Numbered from the stretch's first letter, positions 23,457 to 32,943 are shown. The stretch is DNA of 64,000 nucleotides from Staphylococcus kloosii (GCF_003019255.1 NZ_CP027846.1:2542001-2606000), one strand, 5' to 3'. The notes: generated from the letters alone by a model not told the origin. Translations and numbers: made by a program.

Positions 23457-23849
23457 ATGTTAAAGAATCATTATAATATCGGCGTAGAAGCAACGATTGA
23501 TGTGTTAGGTGGCAAATGGAAACCTGTAGTGCTCTGTCATTTGAAGGATAATTGTACGATGCGAACTTCCGAACTTAAACGCGCCATCCCTAATATCACT
23601 CAAAAAATGTTGACGCAACAATTACGAGAGTTAGAAGAAGATAGCATTATCGAACGTATTGTTTATCAACAAGTGCCACCGAAAGTCGAATACAAATTAT
23701 CCGATTATGGACAGACGTTAAGTGAAATTTTATCTTCTTTATGCCAATGGGGAGAATTTCACATTGCTAAAATGCACGATGAAGGTCGTCCAGTATCTTT
23801 AGAAAAGCAAGACTTTATTAATATTCCAGATTTAGTAAGCTCTGAATAA
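23457..23849 (+). CDS. HxlR-family winged-helix regulator
   Basis: 130 aa from ATG 23457, which follows GGAGGTG at 6 bases; an earlier in-frame ATG at 23442 overlaps that binding site. The HxlR core is clear: IDVLGGKWKPVVLCHL, MRTSELKRAIPNITQKML, LRELEEDSIIER and VEYKLSDYGQTL. A cysteine in the N-terminal part (VVLCHL) is in the position used for electrophile sensing by Bacillus YodB/HypR relatives, a possible but unproven role. Pairing with an aldo/keto reductase suits aldehyde or quinone stress. Confidence 0.87.
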   Translation: MLKNHYNIGVEATIDVLGGKWKPVVLCHLKDNCTMRTSELKRAIPNITQKMLTQQLRELEEDSIIERIVYQQVPPKVEYKLSDYGQTLSEILSSLCQWGEFHIAKMHDEGRPVSLEKQDFINIPDLVSSE

Positions 23850-23860
23850 TTTATAGGCAT

Positions 23861-23904
23861 AAAAAGTAACCTCGACGTTATCATTAACATCGAGGTTACT
23901 TTTT
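23861..23904. terminator. Bidirectional terminator
   Basis: AAAAAGTAACCTCGA (23861-23875) pairs with TCGAGGTTACTTTTT (23890-23904); the loop can also pair (GTTA/TAAC). Confidence 0.92.
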
Positions 23905-23915
23905 ATTGTTTATTA

Positions 23916-24734
23916 TTAAACGCCTGAATAAGAATTAAATCCACCATCGACTGGCACAACAACACCGGTTACAAAGCCACTTTGTTTATTGTCTATTAAC
24001 CAATATAAGGTACCTAACAATTCCTCTGGTTCACCAAAGCGTTGCATAGGCGTTTGTGATAAGATTTTATTGGCTCTTTCAGAATAAGAGCCATCATCAT
24101 TTCTTAACAAACCTTTATTTTGTGCAGTTTCAAAAAATCCTGGCGCGATTGCATTGACGCGGATTTGACCTGCAAAGTAAGTACTTAACCATTGTGTAAA
24201 GTTGCTGACAGAAGCTTTTGCACCACTATATGCTGGAATTTTAGTTAGTGGCGTAAATGCGTTCATTGATGAAATATTAATAATTGTACCTTGTTCAGAT
24301 GTCACGACATCTTGACCAAAGACTTGTGAAGGTAAAAATGTTCCTGTGTAATTTAACTTAAATACTTGATCAACACCATCTTCAGTTAAATCAAAGAAAG
24401 ATTTTCCACTGTTTTCATCGTACATTTCGTCATCAGTTGTAGCATTAGGATTGTTACCGCCTGCCCCATTAATTAAGACATCAATTTGACCAAATGTTTG
24501 ATTAAATGTCTTTTTAGCTTGTTCTAAGGCTTTTTTGTCTAATACGTCTGCCACTAATCCTACAGTTTGTTTATGGTCTGCGTCTATTTGTTGTTGCAAG
24601 TTAACAATCTTGTCCTCAGAACGTCCTAATATACCTACATTAGCACCTTGATCAACTAATGCTTTGACGAACGTTGAACCAATAACGCCTGTGGCACCGG
24701 TTATCACTATGTTTAAATTTTCAAATTGTGTCAT
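23916..24734 (-). CDS. uxuB: D-mannonate oxidoreductase (fructuronate reductase), SDR type
   Basis: 272 aa SDR like Bacillus YjmF. Rossmann ITGATGVIGS, GAGGNNP, Ser of INISSMNAF, and YSGAK catalytic Tyr/Lys. It interconverts D-fructuronate and D-mannonate with NAD(P)H. It is the last gene of the hexuronate operon, starting one base after the uxuA stop codon, with the binding site inside the end of uxuA. The SDR type is unrelated in sequence to E. coli UxuB, so assignment leans on context. Confidence 0.85.
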   Translation of the reverse strand: MTQFENLNIVITGATGVIGSTFVKALVDQGANVGILGRSEDKIVNLQQQIDADHKQTVGLVADVLDKKALEQAKKTFNQTFGQIDVLINGAGGNNPNATTDDEMYDENSGKSFFDLTEDGVDQVFKLNYTGTFLPSQVFGQDVVTSEQGTIINISSMNAFTPLTKIPAYSGAKASVSNFTQWLSTYFAGQIRVNAIAPGFFETAQNKGLLRNDDGSYSERANKILSQTPMQRFGEPEELLGTLYWLIDNKQSGFVTGVVVPVDGGFNSYSGV

Positions 24735-24735
24735 T

Positions 24736-25767
24736 TTATTTGCGCACCCCTTCGATTAAGCCATTAATATAAGTTGCACCTAAGGCACGGTCGTATAAGC
24801 CATATCCTGCCTTACCTGTTTCTCCCCAAATCATTCGTCCATGATCGGGTCTAATTGTACCTTTAAAATCAATGTCTACTAATGCTTCAACTACGGCTTT
24901 CATGTCCACCGAACCGTTTTTAGATAAGTGTCCAGTTTCTAAGAACGAATACTCACCGATACGTTTAACGTTACGCATGTGCATAAAGTGAATATGATCT
25001 CCAAACGTTCTGATCATTGTCGGCAAGTCATTTTCAGCAAGTGAACCTAACGAACCTGTACAGAAACATATGCCGTTATTTTTACTATTATTGATAGATA
25101 ATAGACGTTCATAACTATCTTTATTTTTAATAATTCTTGGAATACCGAAAATTGGCCAAGGTGGATCGTCCGGATGTATCGCTAGATCAACATCATGTTC
25201 TATCGCCGTCGGTAACACACGTTCTAAAAAGTACTCTAAGTTTTCCCATAATTGTTCTTCTGAAGTCTCACGGTAGTCTAAAATCAATTGATTCATTTCT
25301 TCTCGAGAGTAACTTTCATCCCAGCCCGGTAAATTTAAATCCGTTGTTAAAGGGTCGATATCTTTAATTTGATCATGTTTATAAATCAAAGTGTTAGAGC
25401 CATCCTCAAGTTCATAATCTAATTGTGAACGTGTCCAGTCAAATACTGGCATAAAATTATAAGTTACAGTTTTAATACCATTTTCAGCTAAATTAATAAG
25501 TGACGTTTTATAATTTTCGATAAGTTCATCTCTATTATCAACGCCTAATTTAATATTTTCATGTACAGGTAAACTTTCAACTACTTCAAACTTTAGACCT
25601 TCAGCTTCAATTGTAGCTTTTAAGTCAGCAATACGTTCACTCGTCCAAACTTCACCTACTGGCACATCATAAATGGCCGAAACAATATGCTTCATATCAG
25701 GAATTTGTTTAATTTGTTGTAAGGTTACTGGATCGTCTTTGCCGTACCATCTAAATGATAATTCCAT
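24736..25767 (-). CDS. uxuA: Mannonate dehydratase
   Basis: 343 aa TIM-barrel enzyme that turns D-mannonate into 2-keto-3-deoxygluconate. MELSFRWYGKDDPVTLQQI, LAIHPDDPPWPIFG, CFCTGSLGS, HFMHMRN and RPDHGRM are family motifs carrying the metal-binding His/Cys/Asp residues. Strong binding site GGAGG; 5 bases separate it from uxaC. Confidence 0.95.
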   Translation of the reverse strand: MELSFRWYGKDDPVTLQQIKQIPDMKHIVSAIYDVPVGEVWTSERIADLKATIEAEGLKFEVVESLPVHENIKLGVDNRDELIENYKTSLINLAENGIKTVTYNFMPVFDWTRSQLDYELEDGSNTLIYKHDQIKDIDPLTTDLNLPGWDESYSREEMNQLILDYRETSEEQLWENLEYFLERVLPTAIEHDVDLAIHPDDPPWPIFGIPRIIKNKDSYERLLSINNSKNNGICFCTGSLGSLAENDLPTMIRTFGDHIHFMHMRNVKRIGEYSFLETGHLSKNGSVDMKAVVEALVDIDFKGTIRPDHGRMIWGETGKAGYGLYDRALGATYINGLIEGVRK

Positions 25768-25772
25768 AACGT

Positions 25773-27179
25773 TTAAACCTCCTTAATGCCATCGATTTTG
25801 AATAGTTTTAATGCATTATTGAAACAAATATCTTTCAGAATTTGTTCAATTGTTTTATTACTTAACGCAATTTCACCTTTTTCAATTCTGTCGCCTAATA
25901 AATTACATAAAATGCGTCTGAAGTATTCATGTCTAGTATATGAAGTCATACTTCTTGAATCTGTTAACATACCTACAAAGTTTGGTAATAGACCGACATT
26001 CGCATAATCTATTAAGTGCTGTTCCATGCCTTCTTTAGTATCGTTAAACCACCATGCTGCCCCTAATTGAACGCGATGTTCACTATTCGTAAAGTTACCA
26101 GCAGTGGCTTGTACCATTAAATGATCTTGACCATTATTTGGATAAATAATAGTGTCTGATAATGCATTGTTTAATTCTAAATGATTAAGAAAGGCGTTTA
26201 AGCGTTTTGCACTCAATTGATCGCCCACACTATCAAATCCACTATCAGCGCCAACTTGTTGGTACATTTTTGTATTATTGTTGCGTGTAGGTCCTAAGTG
26301 GAATTGCACGACCCAATTTAATTCTTTATAAACTTTTGACAATTCAGTCATAATAAAGCCAGCTAACTCGTATTGTTTTGCTTCTTCGATAACGCCACCG
26401 TTTAACACTTTTTCAAATAATTTGGCCGCTTCTTCTTCATCAACAGTGACACATGGTGTCTTTTCAAAACTTTGATCCGAACTTAAAGCACCATTTCTGT
26501 CAAAATAATATATGCGTTCTTTTAATGCTGAAATATAGCTTGTTAAATCATTAATATTACAGTCTACATTCTTTTTTAACTGTTCAACTTTTGCAGTGAC
26601 TGTGTCTTTGCTTAGGAACACATAACTATCTGGTCTAAACGTTGGGCATACTTTAAAATTAACTTTTTTATCTTCATTCAATAAACGATGATATTTTAAA
26701 TCGTCACATGGATCATCGGTTGTGCACACGACTGAGACATTACTTTTTTCAATCAATGCTTGTGGTGTATGTGAAGGTTTACTTAATTTTTTATTTAACG
26801 CATCATATAATTTTTTAATATCGACGTCATCGAAATTAGTCGTTTCATTAAAATAACGTTTTAACTCTAATGCACACCAGTGATACATAGGATTCATAAT
26901 TGAATATGGCAACATATGCATAAATGCTTTAAATTTATCAAAGTCCGGTGCGTTACCTGTAATAAATGATTCGTTAATACCATCAGCACGCATCAGTCGC
27001 CATTTATAGTGGTCACCTGCTAACCATAATTGTGTGATATTGTCATAGTTTTTATTGTCATAAATTTCTTTAGCGTCTATATGACAATGGAAATCGATAA
27101 TAGGTATATTTTTAACTTTTTGGTAAAGCTTCTCAGCTGTTTTATTATTAAGTAAAAAATTATCATTAATAAGTGTCAT
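25773..27179 (-). CDS. uxaC: Glucuronate (uronate) isomerase
   Basis: 468 aa, usual length. It isomerises D-glucuronate to D-fructuronate (or galacturonate to tagaturonate). IDFHCHIDAKEIYDN carries the metal-site histidines; VQFHLGPTRNNN and LTDSRSMTSYTRHEYFRRIL are characteristic. Starts at ATG after AAGGAGAGG. First gene of the uxaC-uxuA-uxuB segment, with a cre site 45 bases upstream, so a second promoter between kdgK and uxaC is likely. Confidence 0.95.
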   Translation of the reverse strand: MTLINDNFLLNNKTAEKLYQKVKNIPIIDFHCHIDAKEIYDNKNYDNITQLWLAGDHYKWRLMRADGINESFITGNAPDFDKFKAFMHMLPYSIMNPMYHWCALELKRYFNETTNFDDVDIKKLYDALNKKLSKPSHTPQALIEKSNVSVVCTTDDPCDDLKYHRLLNEDKKVNFKVCPTFRPDSYVFLSKDTVTAKVEQLKKNVDCNINDLTSYISALKERIYYFDRNGALSSDQSFEKTPCVTVDEEEAAKLFEKVLNGGVIEEAKQYELAGFIMTELSKVYKELNWVVQFHLGPTRNNNTKMYQQVGADSGFDSVGDQLSAKRLNAFLNHLELNNALSDTIIYPNNGQDHLMVQATAGNFTNSEHRVQLGAAWWFNDTKEGMEQHLIDYANVGLLPNFVGMLTDSRSMTSYTRHEYFRRILCNLLGDRIEKGEIALSNKTIEQILKDICFNNALKLFKIDGIKEV

Positions 27180-27223
27180 AGTACCTCTCCTTTATTTCTC
27201 TATCTTTCATTTTCATTAAGTTT

Positions 27224-27238
27224 TTGAATGCGTTTTCA
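27224..27238 (-). promoter_or_regulatory. cre site (CcpA) upstream of uxaC
   Basis: Read on the minus strand, TTGAAAACGCATTCA matches WTGNAANCGNWNNCW throughout; the flanks extend the symmetry (TTTTGAA...TTCAAAA). It lies between kdgK and uxaC. Confidence 0.75.
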
Positions 27239-27250
27239 AAATTACATTTA

Positions 27251-28222
27251 CTAACGCTTTAATTCGCCAAAGTTAGAGGATAAATTTAAAATATCTTGTT
27301 CTTCTATACTTAATGAATCTTCGTTGGTTGTATGTTGCAGTACGGAACATTTTGTTGCAAAATCGATAACTTGTGCTAAATCCCACTGTTGAAGCAATCC
27401 ATGGATAATACCTGCTGTAAATGCATCGCCAGCACCGATACGATTGAGGACGGTATATTGGTATTTCGGACTTGTTATAAAGTTATCTTGTATTAACATG
27501 ATACCTTGCAATGTACTTTCAGTAATATCTCTATTGCTAGACGCCATTACTGGTATATTATATTGAGCTTGTATCGTTCTAGCACATGTTTCCATATCGT
27601 CAGATTCACTATTCGTTGATAGTAGATGTGTAGCATCTTTTTTCCCAAAGAGTAAAATATCTACAAGTGGTAACACTGATTTAATAACTGGTATCGCTTT
27701 ATCTGTTGACCACAAATTACCTCTATAATTTATATCAAATACTAATTTAACGCCTTGCTTTTTAAGTTTAGTTAAAATGTCTACAATGTTGTCTCTTATT
27801 TGTGTATTTACTGCAAGCGTAATACCTGTCAAAATCAGGTGATCTCCATCATTAAAATCAATTTGTTGTAACTGTTCATAGCCATTGATAGCAAATGTAG
27901 AATGGTCACGATCATAAATAACTTGGCCGCTTCTATAACCGAAGCCTTCTTCCATATAGTAAGTGCCTAAGCGCCCTTCACTATGATTGATAAATTTTGT
28001 GCTTACGTTCGCACTGCGCATCGTTTGTTCTACTAAATCTTTTAAATTATCTTGTGGTAATGTTGTTAACATTGCAGTATCTTGTTTAAATCCAGCTAAC
28101 GTCACGAGTGTATTTAACTCGGCGCCACCTGTCTGTATATTCAACGACCGTGCATTTTTTAGTTGTTCGTAATTCGGTGGCGTAAAGCGCAGTAAGACTT
28201 CCCCTAAGCCATAGATAGTCAT
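27251..28222 (-). CDS. kdgK: 2-dehydro-3-deoxygluconokinase (KDG kinase)
   Basis: 323 aa PfkB/ribokinase-family enzyme from ATG 28222 (a GTG two codons earlier overlaps the kdgA stop). It phosphorylates KDG to KDPG. N-terminal GLGEVLLRFTPP, GGAELN substrate motif, and the C-terminal GAGDAFTAGII with the catalytic Asp and anion hole. It follows kdgA with two-base spacing, so translation is coupled. Confidence 0.92.
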   Translation of the reverse strand: MTIYGLGEVLLRFTPPNYEQLKNARSLNIQTGGAELNTLVTLAGFKQDTAMLTTLPQDNLKDLVEQTMRSANVSTKFINHSEGRLGTYYMEEGFGYRSGQVIYDRDHSTFAINGYEQLQQIDFNDGDHLILTGITLAVNTQIRDNIVDILTKLKKQGVKLVFDINYRGNLWSTDKAIPVIKSVLPLVDILLFGKKDATHLLSTNSESDDMETCARTIQAQYNIPVMASSNRDITESTLQGIMLIQDNFITSPKYQYTVLNRIGAGDAFTAGIIHGLLQQWDLAQVIDFATKCSVLQHTTNEDSLSIEEQDILNLSSNFGELKR

Positions 28223-28224
28223 CT

Positions 28225-28842
28225 TCACTCACCACCTTTAAGTTCACTTACATATTGCTTCAAACCGTCTGCTCCATTTTGTTGATATACTTTTGTAATT
28301 TCACTGCCAATGCCTACTGCAAAACTACCAGCATCTAACCATTCTTGGTGATTTTTCTTGCCAACCCCTCCTGTAGGAATAAATTCTGTTGTAGGTAATG
28401 GACCTCTAAAGTCTTTTATTGATGAAGGTGTAAACTGTGTAGCCGGAAATAGTTTGAGTACTTTGCAACCGTATGTCATTGCTTCTATCATTTCTTTTAC
28501 CGTCATTACGCCAGGAACATAAGGTACATCATATAAGTTAGCCACTTTTGCAGTTTCTTTATCAAATGACGGACTAACGATAAATTTCGCACCATTTAAA
28601 ATAGCCACTCTTGCCGAAACACTATCAAGTACTGTACCTGCCCCTATAAGTGCGTTATCTTTTTGAGACAACGTTGTTATAATTTCCATTGCTTGAGGCG
28701 TAGTTAGTGTTACCTCTATGACATCTAAACCTTGTTCGATAATTATATTGGCGATATCAACAAACTCCTGTTTGTCGTCTGTTCTCATAACAGCTATGTG
28801 TTTAGAGCTATTAATTTTATGCATTGTCTCCATCGAATTCAT
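28225..28842 (-). CDS. kdgA: 2-dehydro-3-deoxy-phosphogluconate (KDPG) aldolase
   Basis: 205 aa from ATG 28842, chosen because AAAGGGG precedes it; an in-frame GTG lies at 28863. It splits KDPG into pyruvate and glyceraldehyde 3-phosphate. VIEVTLTTP (Glu), the Schiff-base lysine in VLKLFPA, IGAGTVL and PTGGVGKKN (phosphate site) are all there. First gene of the operon, directly after the palindromic operator. Confidence 0.93.
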   Translation of the reverse strand: MNSMETMHKINSSKHIAVMRTDDKQEFVDIANIIIEQGLDVIEVTLTTPQAMEIITTLSQKDNALIGAGTVLDSVSARVAILNGAKFIVSPSFDKETAKVANLYDVPYVPGVMTVKEMIEAMTYGCKVLKLFPATQFTPSSIKDFRGPLPTTEFIPTGGVGKKNHQEWLDAGSFAVGIGSEITKVYQQNGADGLKQYVSELKGGE

Positions 28843-28859
28843 CACAGCATCCCCTTTAC

Positions 28860-28889
28860 TCACAAAATAACAACGTTGTTATTTTGTGA
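28860..28889. promoter_or_regulatory. Perfect 30-bp palindromic operator of the hexuronate regulon
   Basis: The half site CACAAAATAACAAC (28861-28874) is mirrored exactly by GTTGTTATTTTGTG (28875-28888), plus one more pair outside. The centre AACAACGTTGTT with a CG axis is typical of LacI-family operators. It sits between kdgA and the LacI-type regulator gene, serving both directions. Confidence 0.8.
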
Positions 28890-28965
28890 TAAAAAATATT
28901 TTTTTTCTTGTCTATATGGTATAATTAAATTCAAATTAAATCAATCCCTTTGAAGGAGTATTTTT

Positions 28966-29907
28966 ATGGCAGTTACACTCAAAGATGTCGCAAAAGCCTG
29001 TGGTGTGAGTTATTCGACAGTTAGTAAAGCATTAAAAAATTCACCACTTGTAAAACCGAATACGAAAGCATACATACAACAAAAAGCCGCCGAAATGAAT
29101 TATATACCTAATCATTCTGCGCGTGCACTTGTGTCTAAACGTAGTAATACTATCGGTCTGATTTGGCCGTCCGTTGATCGTGTTGCCGTTACTCATCTCG
29201 TTTCTGAAATTAATGAAGCCCTTAAATTATTAGGCTATGTCATGATATTATCCATTGATGATATCGCAGTCGCTTCTAAAAAATTTCTTGAGTTTGGCTG
29301 TGATGGTATCATCATTTTCGACGAAGGACCGAGTACAAATTTACCATCTGATGTCTATGAAAATATACCAGTTGTAGCATATGGTGTAGATAGAGAAATC
29401 GACTACCCTATCATTAACGTTAACCATTACAAGGCGATGATAATGGCTATTGAGTCTTTACTTGAAAAAGGCGTTAAACAAATTGATTATATAGGTGATA
29501 TTAATACTACTGACTCAAGACAAGTAGCCAAAAAAGATGCAATCGTCGATTATTGCCAACAGCATCATATTTATTATCGCATCATTGATTCACAAGGGCT
29601 ATCAGCTTTAGAAACAGAATCAGCAGTCAAAAACTTTTATGCGCAACACGACCTTGCACCCGGCGTGATTTGTGGTAGTTATGATATTACAATTGGTACA
29701 TTAAATGCGATAGATTTAGAACGAAATCAACCGATAATTTATTCTTATGATAACATTCCTCATATCGCTAAATTGGATTATCCAGTACATGCTATCGGGG
29801 TACCTACTGTCGAAATTGCGAATAAGGTTGTCGAAGTATTAGATCAAGTTATTTCAGGCGGTACAATAAACAATGTTTATAATTTAGAGCCGCAATTAAA
29901 TGAATAA
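28966..29907 (+). CDS. kdgR: LacI-family regulator of the hexuronate/KDG operon (KdgR-like)
   Basis: 313 aa. LacI helix-turn-helix and hinge: VTLKDVAKACGVSYSTVSKAL, then MNYIPNHSARAL and a periplasmic-binding-like effector domain starting TIGLIWPSV. Strong binding site GAAGGAG. Divergent from kdgA with the palindrome between them. The inducer is probably KDG or a hexuronate intermediate, by analogy with Bacillus KdgR; the symbol is given by context. Confidence 0.85.
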   Translation: MAVTLKDVAKACGVSYSTVSKALKNSPLVKPNTKAYIQQKAAEMNYIPNHSARALVSKRSNTIGLIWPSVDRVAVTHLVSEINEALKLLGYVMILSIDDIAVASKKFLEFGCDGIIIFDEGPSTNLPSDVYENIPVVAYGVDREIDYPIINVNHYKAMIMAIESLLEKGVKQIDYIGDINTTDSRQVAKKDAIVDYCQQHHIYYRIIDSQGLSALETESAVKNFYAQHDLAPGVICGSYDITIGTLNAIDLERNQPIIYSYDNIPHIAKLDYPVHAIGVPTVEIANKVVEVLDQVISGGTINNVYNLEPQLNE

Positions 29908-29915
29908 ATATACTT

Positions 29916-29962
29916 ATAGCGATTAAACTATGTCAGCTCATATTAGTTTAATCGCTATTTTT
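29916..29962 (+). terminator. Terminator of the LacI-type gene
   Basis: ATAGCGATTAAACTA (29916-29930) / TAGTTTAATCGCTAT (29944-29958) followed by TTTTTG. Confidence 0.9.
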
Positions 29963-30094
29963 GTTACCTACTTATCCTGATATAATAAACAAAATTCCAG
30001 TGTAAACCTTTTCATTAAGTTATAATAGTTTAGTATTTAACATTTTTCATTATAAAAATGCACTTATCATACATTTTTTAAGGGAGTTATTTTT

Positions 30095-31480
30095 ATGGCA
30101 TTACAAGATTATAGATTACTTATCATTACAGTAGTTAGTATTTTATTACTTATTATATTAATTACATCTAAACTACGTTTTCATCCTTTACTTGCCTTAT
30201 TATTAACAGCAATCTTCGTTGGTTTCTCGGCGGGTTTAGATATAGGAAAAATTGTAGATTCTATCGAAAAAGGTGCAGGATCAACGCTTGGTGAGACAGG
30301 CGTCACTATTGCTCTAGGGGCAATGTTAGGTAAAATTTTATCTGATACTGGGGCAAGTGATAAAATTGCATCGACTATTTTAAGCAACGCTTCTTATAAA
30401 CAATTACCATGGTTAATGGCTCTAGCTGCGTTCATAATCGGTATACCTATGTTCTTTGAAGTAGGATTAATAATGCTGTTGCCACTCATATTTACGATAG
30501 CAAAAAAACTAGAAGACCAGCATGATTTCAAAGGTTCTACCTATGTCGCTATAGGAGTACCAGTAATTGCTGCATTAGCTACGATGCATGGTATGGTGCC
30601 ACCACATCCTGGACCATTAATTTCTATTAATCAATTTAAAGCAAATATTGGTATTACGATGATTTACGGTATTATTTGTGCAATACCAACAATTATTATT
30701 GCTGGCCCGCTATACGGCAAATTTATAACGCCTAGATTATCAGTAAAACCAAATCAAGACTTATTAACGCAATACGCAACACCTGAAAAATCAACTGATG
30801 AACGTCCAGTATCATCATTTTTAGCTTTTTCAACAATCTTAGTCCCTGTCGTTATGATGTTACTGCATGCTATTGCTGGCATATTTTTTGAAGAGCAGAC
30901 ATTACAATACAAAACTTTTGAATTTCTAGGTAGTCCGATTATAGCAATGTTTATAGGTGTGTTATATGCATTAATCACACTCGGATACTTACGTCATTCA
31001 GATACTAAAAAATTAAGAGATTCACTCGGCGCAAGTCTAAAACCAATTGCAGGTATTATGTTGATTATCGCTGGAGGTGGCGCTTTTGGACAAGTGTTAG
31101 AAGATTCTGGTGTGGGTACAGCAATTGTACATTTGGCCGATAATTTTTCATTATCAGCTATACTTATGGGCTGGATAGTCGCTGCCCTACTATCAATATC
31201 TACAGGTTCTGCAACTGTTGGTATAGTCGGTGCAACTAATTTATTATATCCACTTTTACAAGCAGACCCTAGTATCAATAAGGAATTATTAACAGTCGCA
31301 ATAGGCTCAGGATCCTTATTCTTCAATTACGTCAATCACGGTGGATTTTGGTTAGTAAAAGAGTCCTTTGGCATGTCAATGGGTGAAACATTTAAAACCA
31401 TTACTATCGTGCAATCTATTGTAGGATTGTGTGGTCTAATTATGACCCTCCTACTAAATTATGTTATTAATTTATTTTAA
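30095..31480 (+). CDS. GntP-family gluconate:H+ symporter (candidate hexuronate/KDG permease)
   Basis: 461 aa with about 12-13 helices. LRFHPLLALLLTAIFVGFSAGLDI near the start, MVPPHPGP and GVLIGGGGAF-like IAGGGAFGQVLEDSGVG are GntP-family blocks. Members import gluconate, idonate, glycerate or related acids. The hexuronate operon next door has no other transporter, so this gene, with its own promoter, may feed it. Alternatively it feeds gluconate metabolism elsewhere. Confidence 0.85.
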   Translation: MALQDYRLLIITVVSILLLIILITSKLRFHPLLALLLTAIFVGFSAGLDIGKIVDSIEKGAGSTLGETGVTIALGAMLGKILSDTGASDKIASTILSNASYKQLPWLMALAAFIIGIPMFFEVGLIMLLPLIFTIAKKLEDQHDFKGSTYVAIGVPVIAALATMHGMVPPHPGPLISINQFKANIGITMIYGIICAIPTIIIAGPLYGKFITPRLSVKPNQDLLTQYATPEKSTDERPVSSFLAFSTILVPVVMMLLHAIAGIFFEEQTLQYKTFEFLGSPIIAMFIGVLYALITLGYLRHSDTKKLRDSLGASLKPIAGIMLIIAGGGAFGQVLEDSGVGTAIVHLADNFSLSAILMGWIVAALLSISTGSATVGIVGATNLLYPLLQADPSINKELLTVAIGSGSLFFNYVNHGGFWLVKESFGMSMGETFKTITIVQSIVGLCGLIMTLLLNYVINLF

Positions 31481-31495
31481 TAATTTCGTCATCAA

Positions 31496-31542
31496 AAAAA
31501 ACGATATCACTAAACCTATTTAAGGTAGTGATATCGTTTTTT
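31496..31542. terminator. Bidirectional terminator
   Basis: ACGATATCACTA (31501-31512) / TAGTGATATCGT (31526-31537), flanked by an A run and T run, between convergent genes. Confidence 0.9.
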
Positions 31543-31882
31543 ATATGTAATAACAAAATATTAGAACATTAAGCAATAATAGAATCGTTGCAGGTAACGC
31601 TTTTATTAAAGGATCTTTGGCTAAAAATATTAATGATAATGCACCTGCTAACATCGTACATCCTAATACAACGCTAGCCCCCATAGCTAAATAAGGATTA
31701 AAAATGCCAAATAACATATTTAAAGCGCCTAATAATTCTATTGCTCCAGTAATTTGATTAAACACTTGGGGGTAACCCATGCGTACAAACTCTTCATTCA
31801 TAGCCCCCGACACAATTTTTGACCCCGTTATGATAAATATTATCCCAAGCAGTACTTGTAAGATAATAATTATTACGCCCAT
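31541..31882 (-). CDS. DoxX-like small membrane protein
   Basis: 113 aa with four membrane helices; the first, LQVLLGIIFIITGSKIV, and the segment MGYPQVFNQITGAIELLGAL are DoxX-family features. Members are linked to redox or thiol stress complexes, but the role here is unknown. Binding site GAGGTG. It stands alone. Confidence 0.8.
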   Translation of the reverse strand: MGVIIIILQVLLGIIFIITGSKIVSGAMNEEFVRMGYPQVFNQITGAIELLGALNMLFGIFNPYLAMGASVVLGCTMLAGALSLIFLAKDPLIKALPATILLLLNVLIFCYYI

Positions 31883-31965
31883 ATATACACCTCGTTTTAC
31901 GCCCTACTTAATTTATACATATATTCATTATAAGCAAAATATTTTATTATTTATAGTATTTATTA

Positions 31966-32943
31966 TTATTTCATCTTTTGTCGTAATACTTCTTGTTCTT
32001 GCGGTGATAAAAATGTATGTTTAACAGCATTTTTATTAATGTTTGCAACATCTTCCATTGTTAGTTGTTGTGCTTTAAGTAATAAGTCATATTCTGCTAG
32101 CAATGTTGTTTGAGTGACTGTTCTATTGTCTGTATTTATGAGAAAAGGTATATCTTGCGATACTAAATAAGGTAAATTCAACTCCGCAACGTCTTTAATC
32201 GCCCGCGTTTGTATATTACTTTTAGGGCAGATTTCTAATAACACTTGTTGTGCTTTTACTTCTGCCAATACTTGTTCGTCATTATTAATGGCAACGCCAT
32301 GTCCTATACGTTTAGCCCCTAATTTAATCGATTCTACAACGTTATGAATACAACCGCATTCGCCGGCATGAAGCGTTAGATTTAACCCTTTTGCGACACC
32401 GTATTGTGCTGCTTCTTCAATTTTTTCTGGTGGGAAAGCTGCCTCGGGTCCCGCAAAATCAATACCAGCAATATCCATGTTATCATTTTGGAGCACATGA
32501 TTAAATAAATCTTTGTTTACTGCATTACTATGTTGACGCATAGCACATACTAAAATATTAATCTTAATATCGTATTGAGACATTGCTCTTTTAGCACCCG
32601 CAACGACTGCTTGAATTGTCTCATCTATACTTAAACCTTGTTCCATATGAAATAAAGGTGCAAATCTAATTTCAATATATTTAACATTATCTTCAACTGC
32701 TTGCGCTGCTACGTCAACGACAGAGCGTTGTAAGCTATCTGCAGTTTGTAAGACTTTTTGAATTTCATCAAAACATCGTAAATATTGTTCCAAGTTTTCA
32801 CAATTTTGATCAACATAAAGATTCTGTTCATTTAAAGAAATGCCTTGTTCCAGAGCTAGTTGCTTAAGTAATGCTATACTTACTGATCCATCTAAATGAC
32901 AATGTAATTCTATTTTCGGGATAGTATATAATTGTTGTTCCAT
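31966..32943 (-). CDS. add: Adenosine deaminase
   Basis: 325 aa from ATG 32943, preceded by AAGGAG; the longer frame from 32961 lacks a site. Zinc ligands HCH in IELHCHLDGSV, the LHAGECG glutamate/His segment, and SNIQTRAI and INTDNRTV at the C-terminal metal Asp. It deaminates adenosine to inosine in purine salvage. Single-gene unit. Confidence 0.93.
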   Translation of the reverse strand: MEQQLYTIPKIELHCHLDGSVSIALLKQLALEQGISLNEQNLYVDQNCENLEQYLRCFDEIQKVLQTADSLQRSVVDVAAQAVEDNVKYIEIRFAPLFHMEQGLSIDETIQAVVAGAKRAMSQYDIKINILVCAMRQHSNAVNKDLFNHVLQNDNMDIAGIDFAGPEAAFPPEKIEEAAQYGVAKGLNLTLHAGECGCIHNVVESIKLGAKRIGHGVAINNDEQVLAEVKAQQVLLEICPKSNIQTRAIKDVAELNLPYLVSQDIPFLINTDNRTVTQTTLLAEYDLLLKAQQLTMEDVANINKNAVKHTFLSPQEQEVLRQKMK

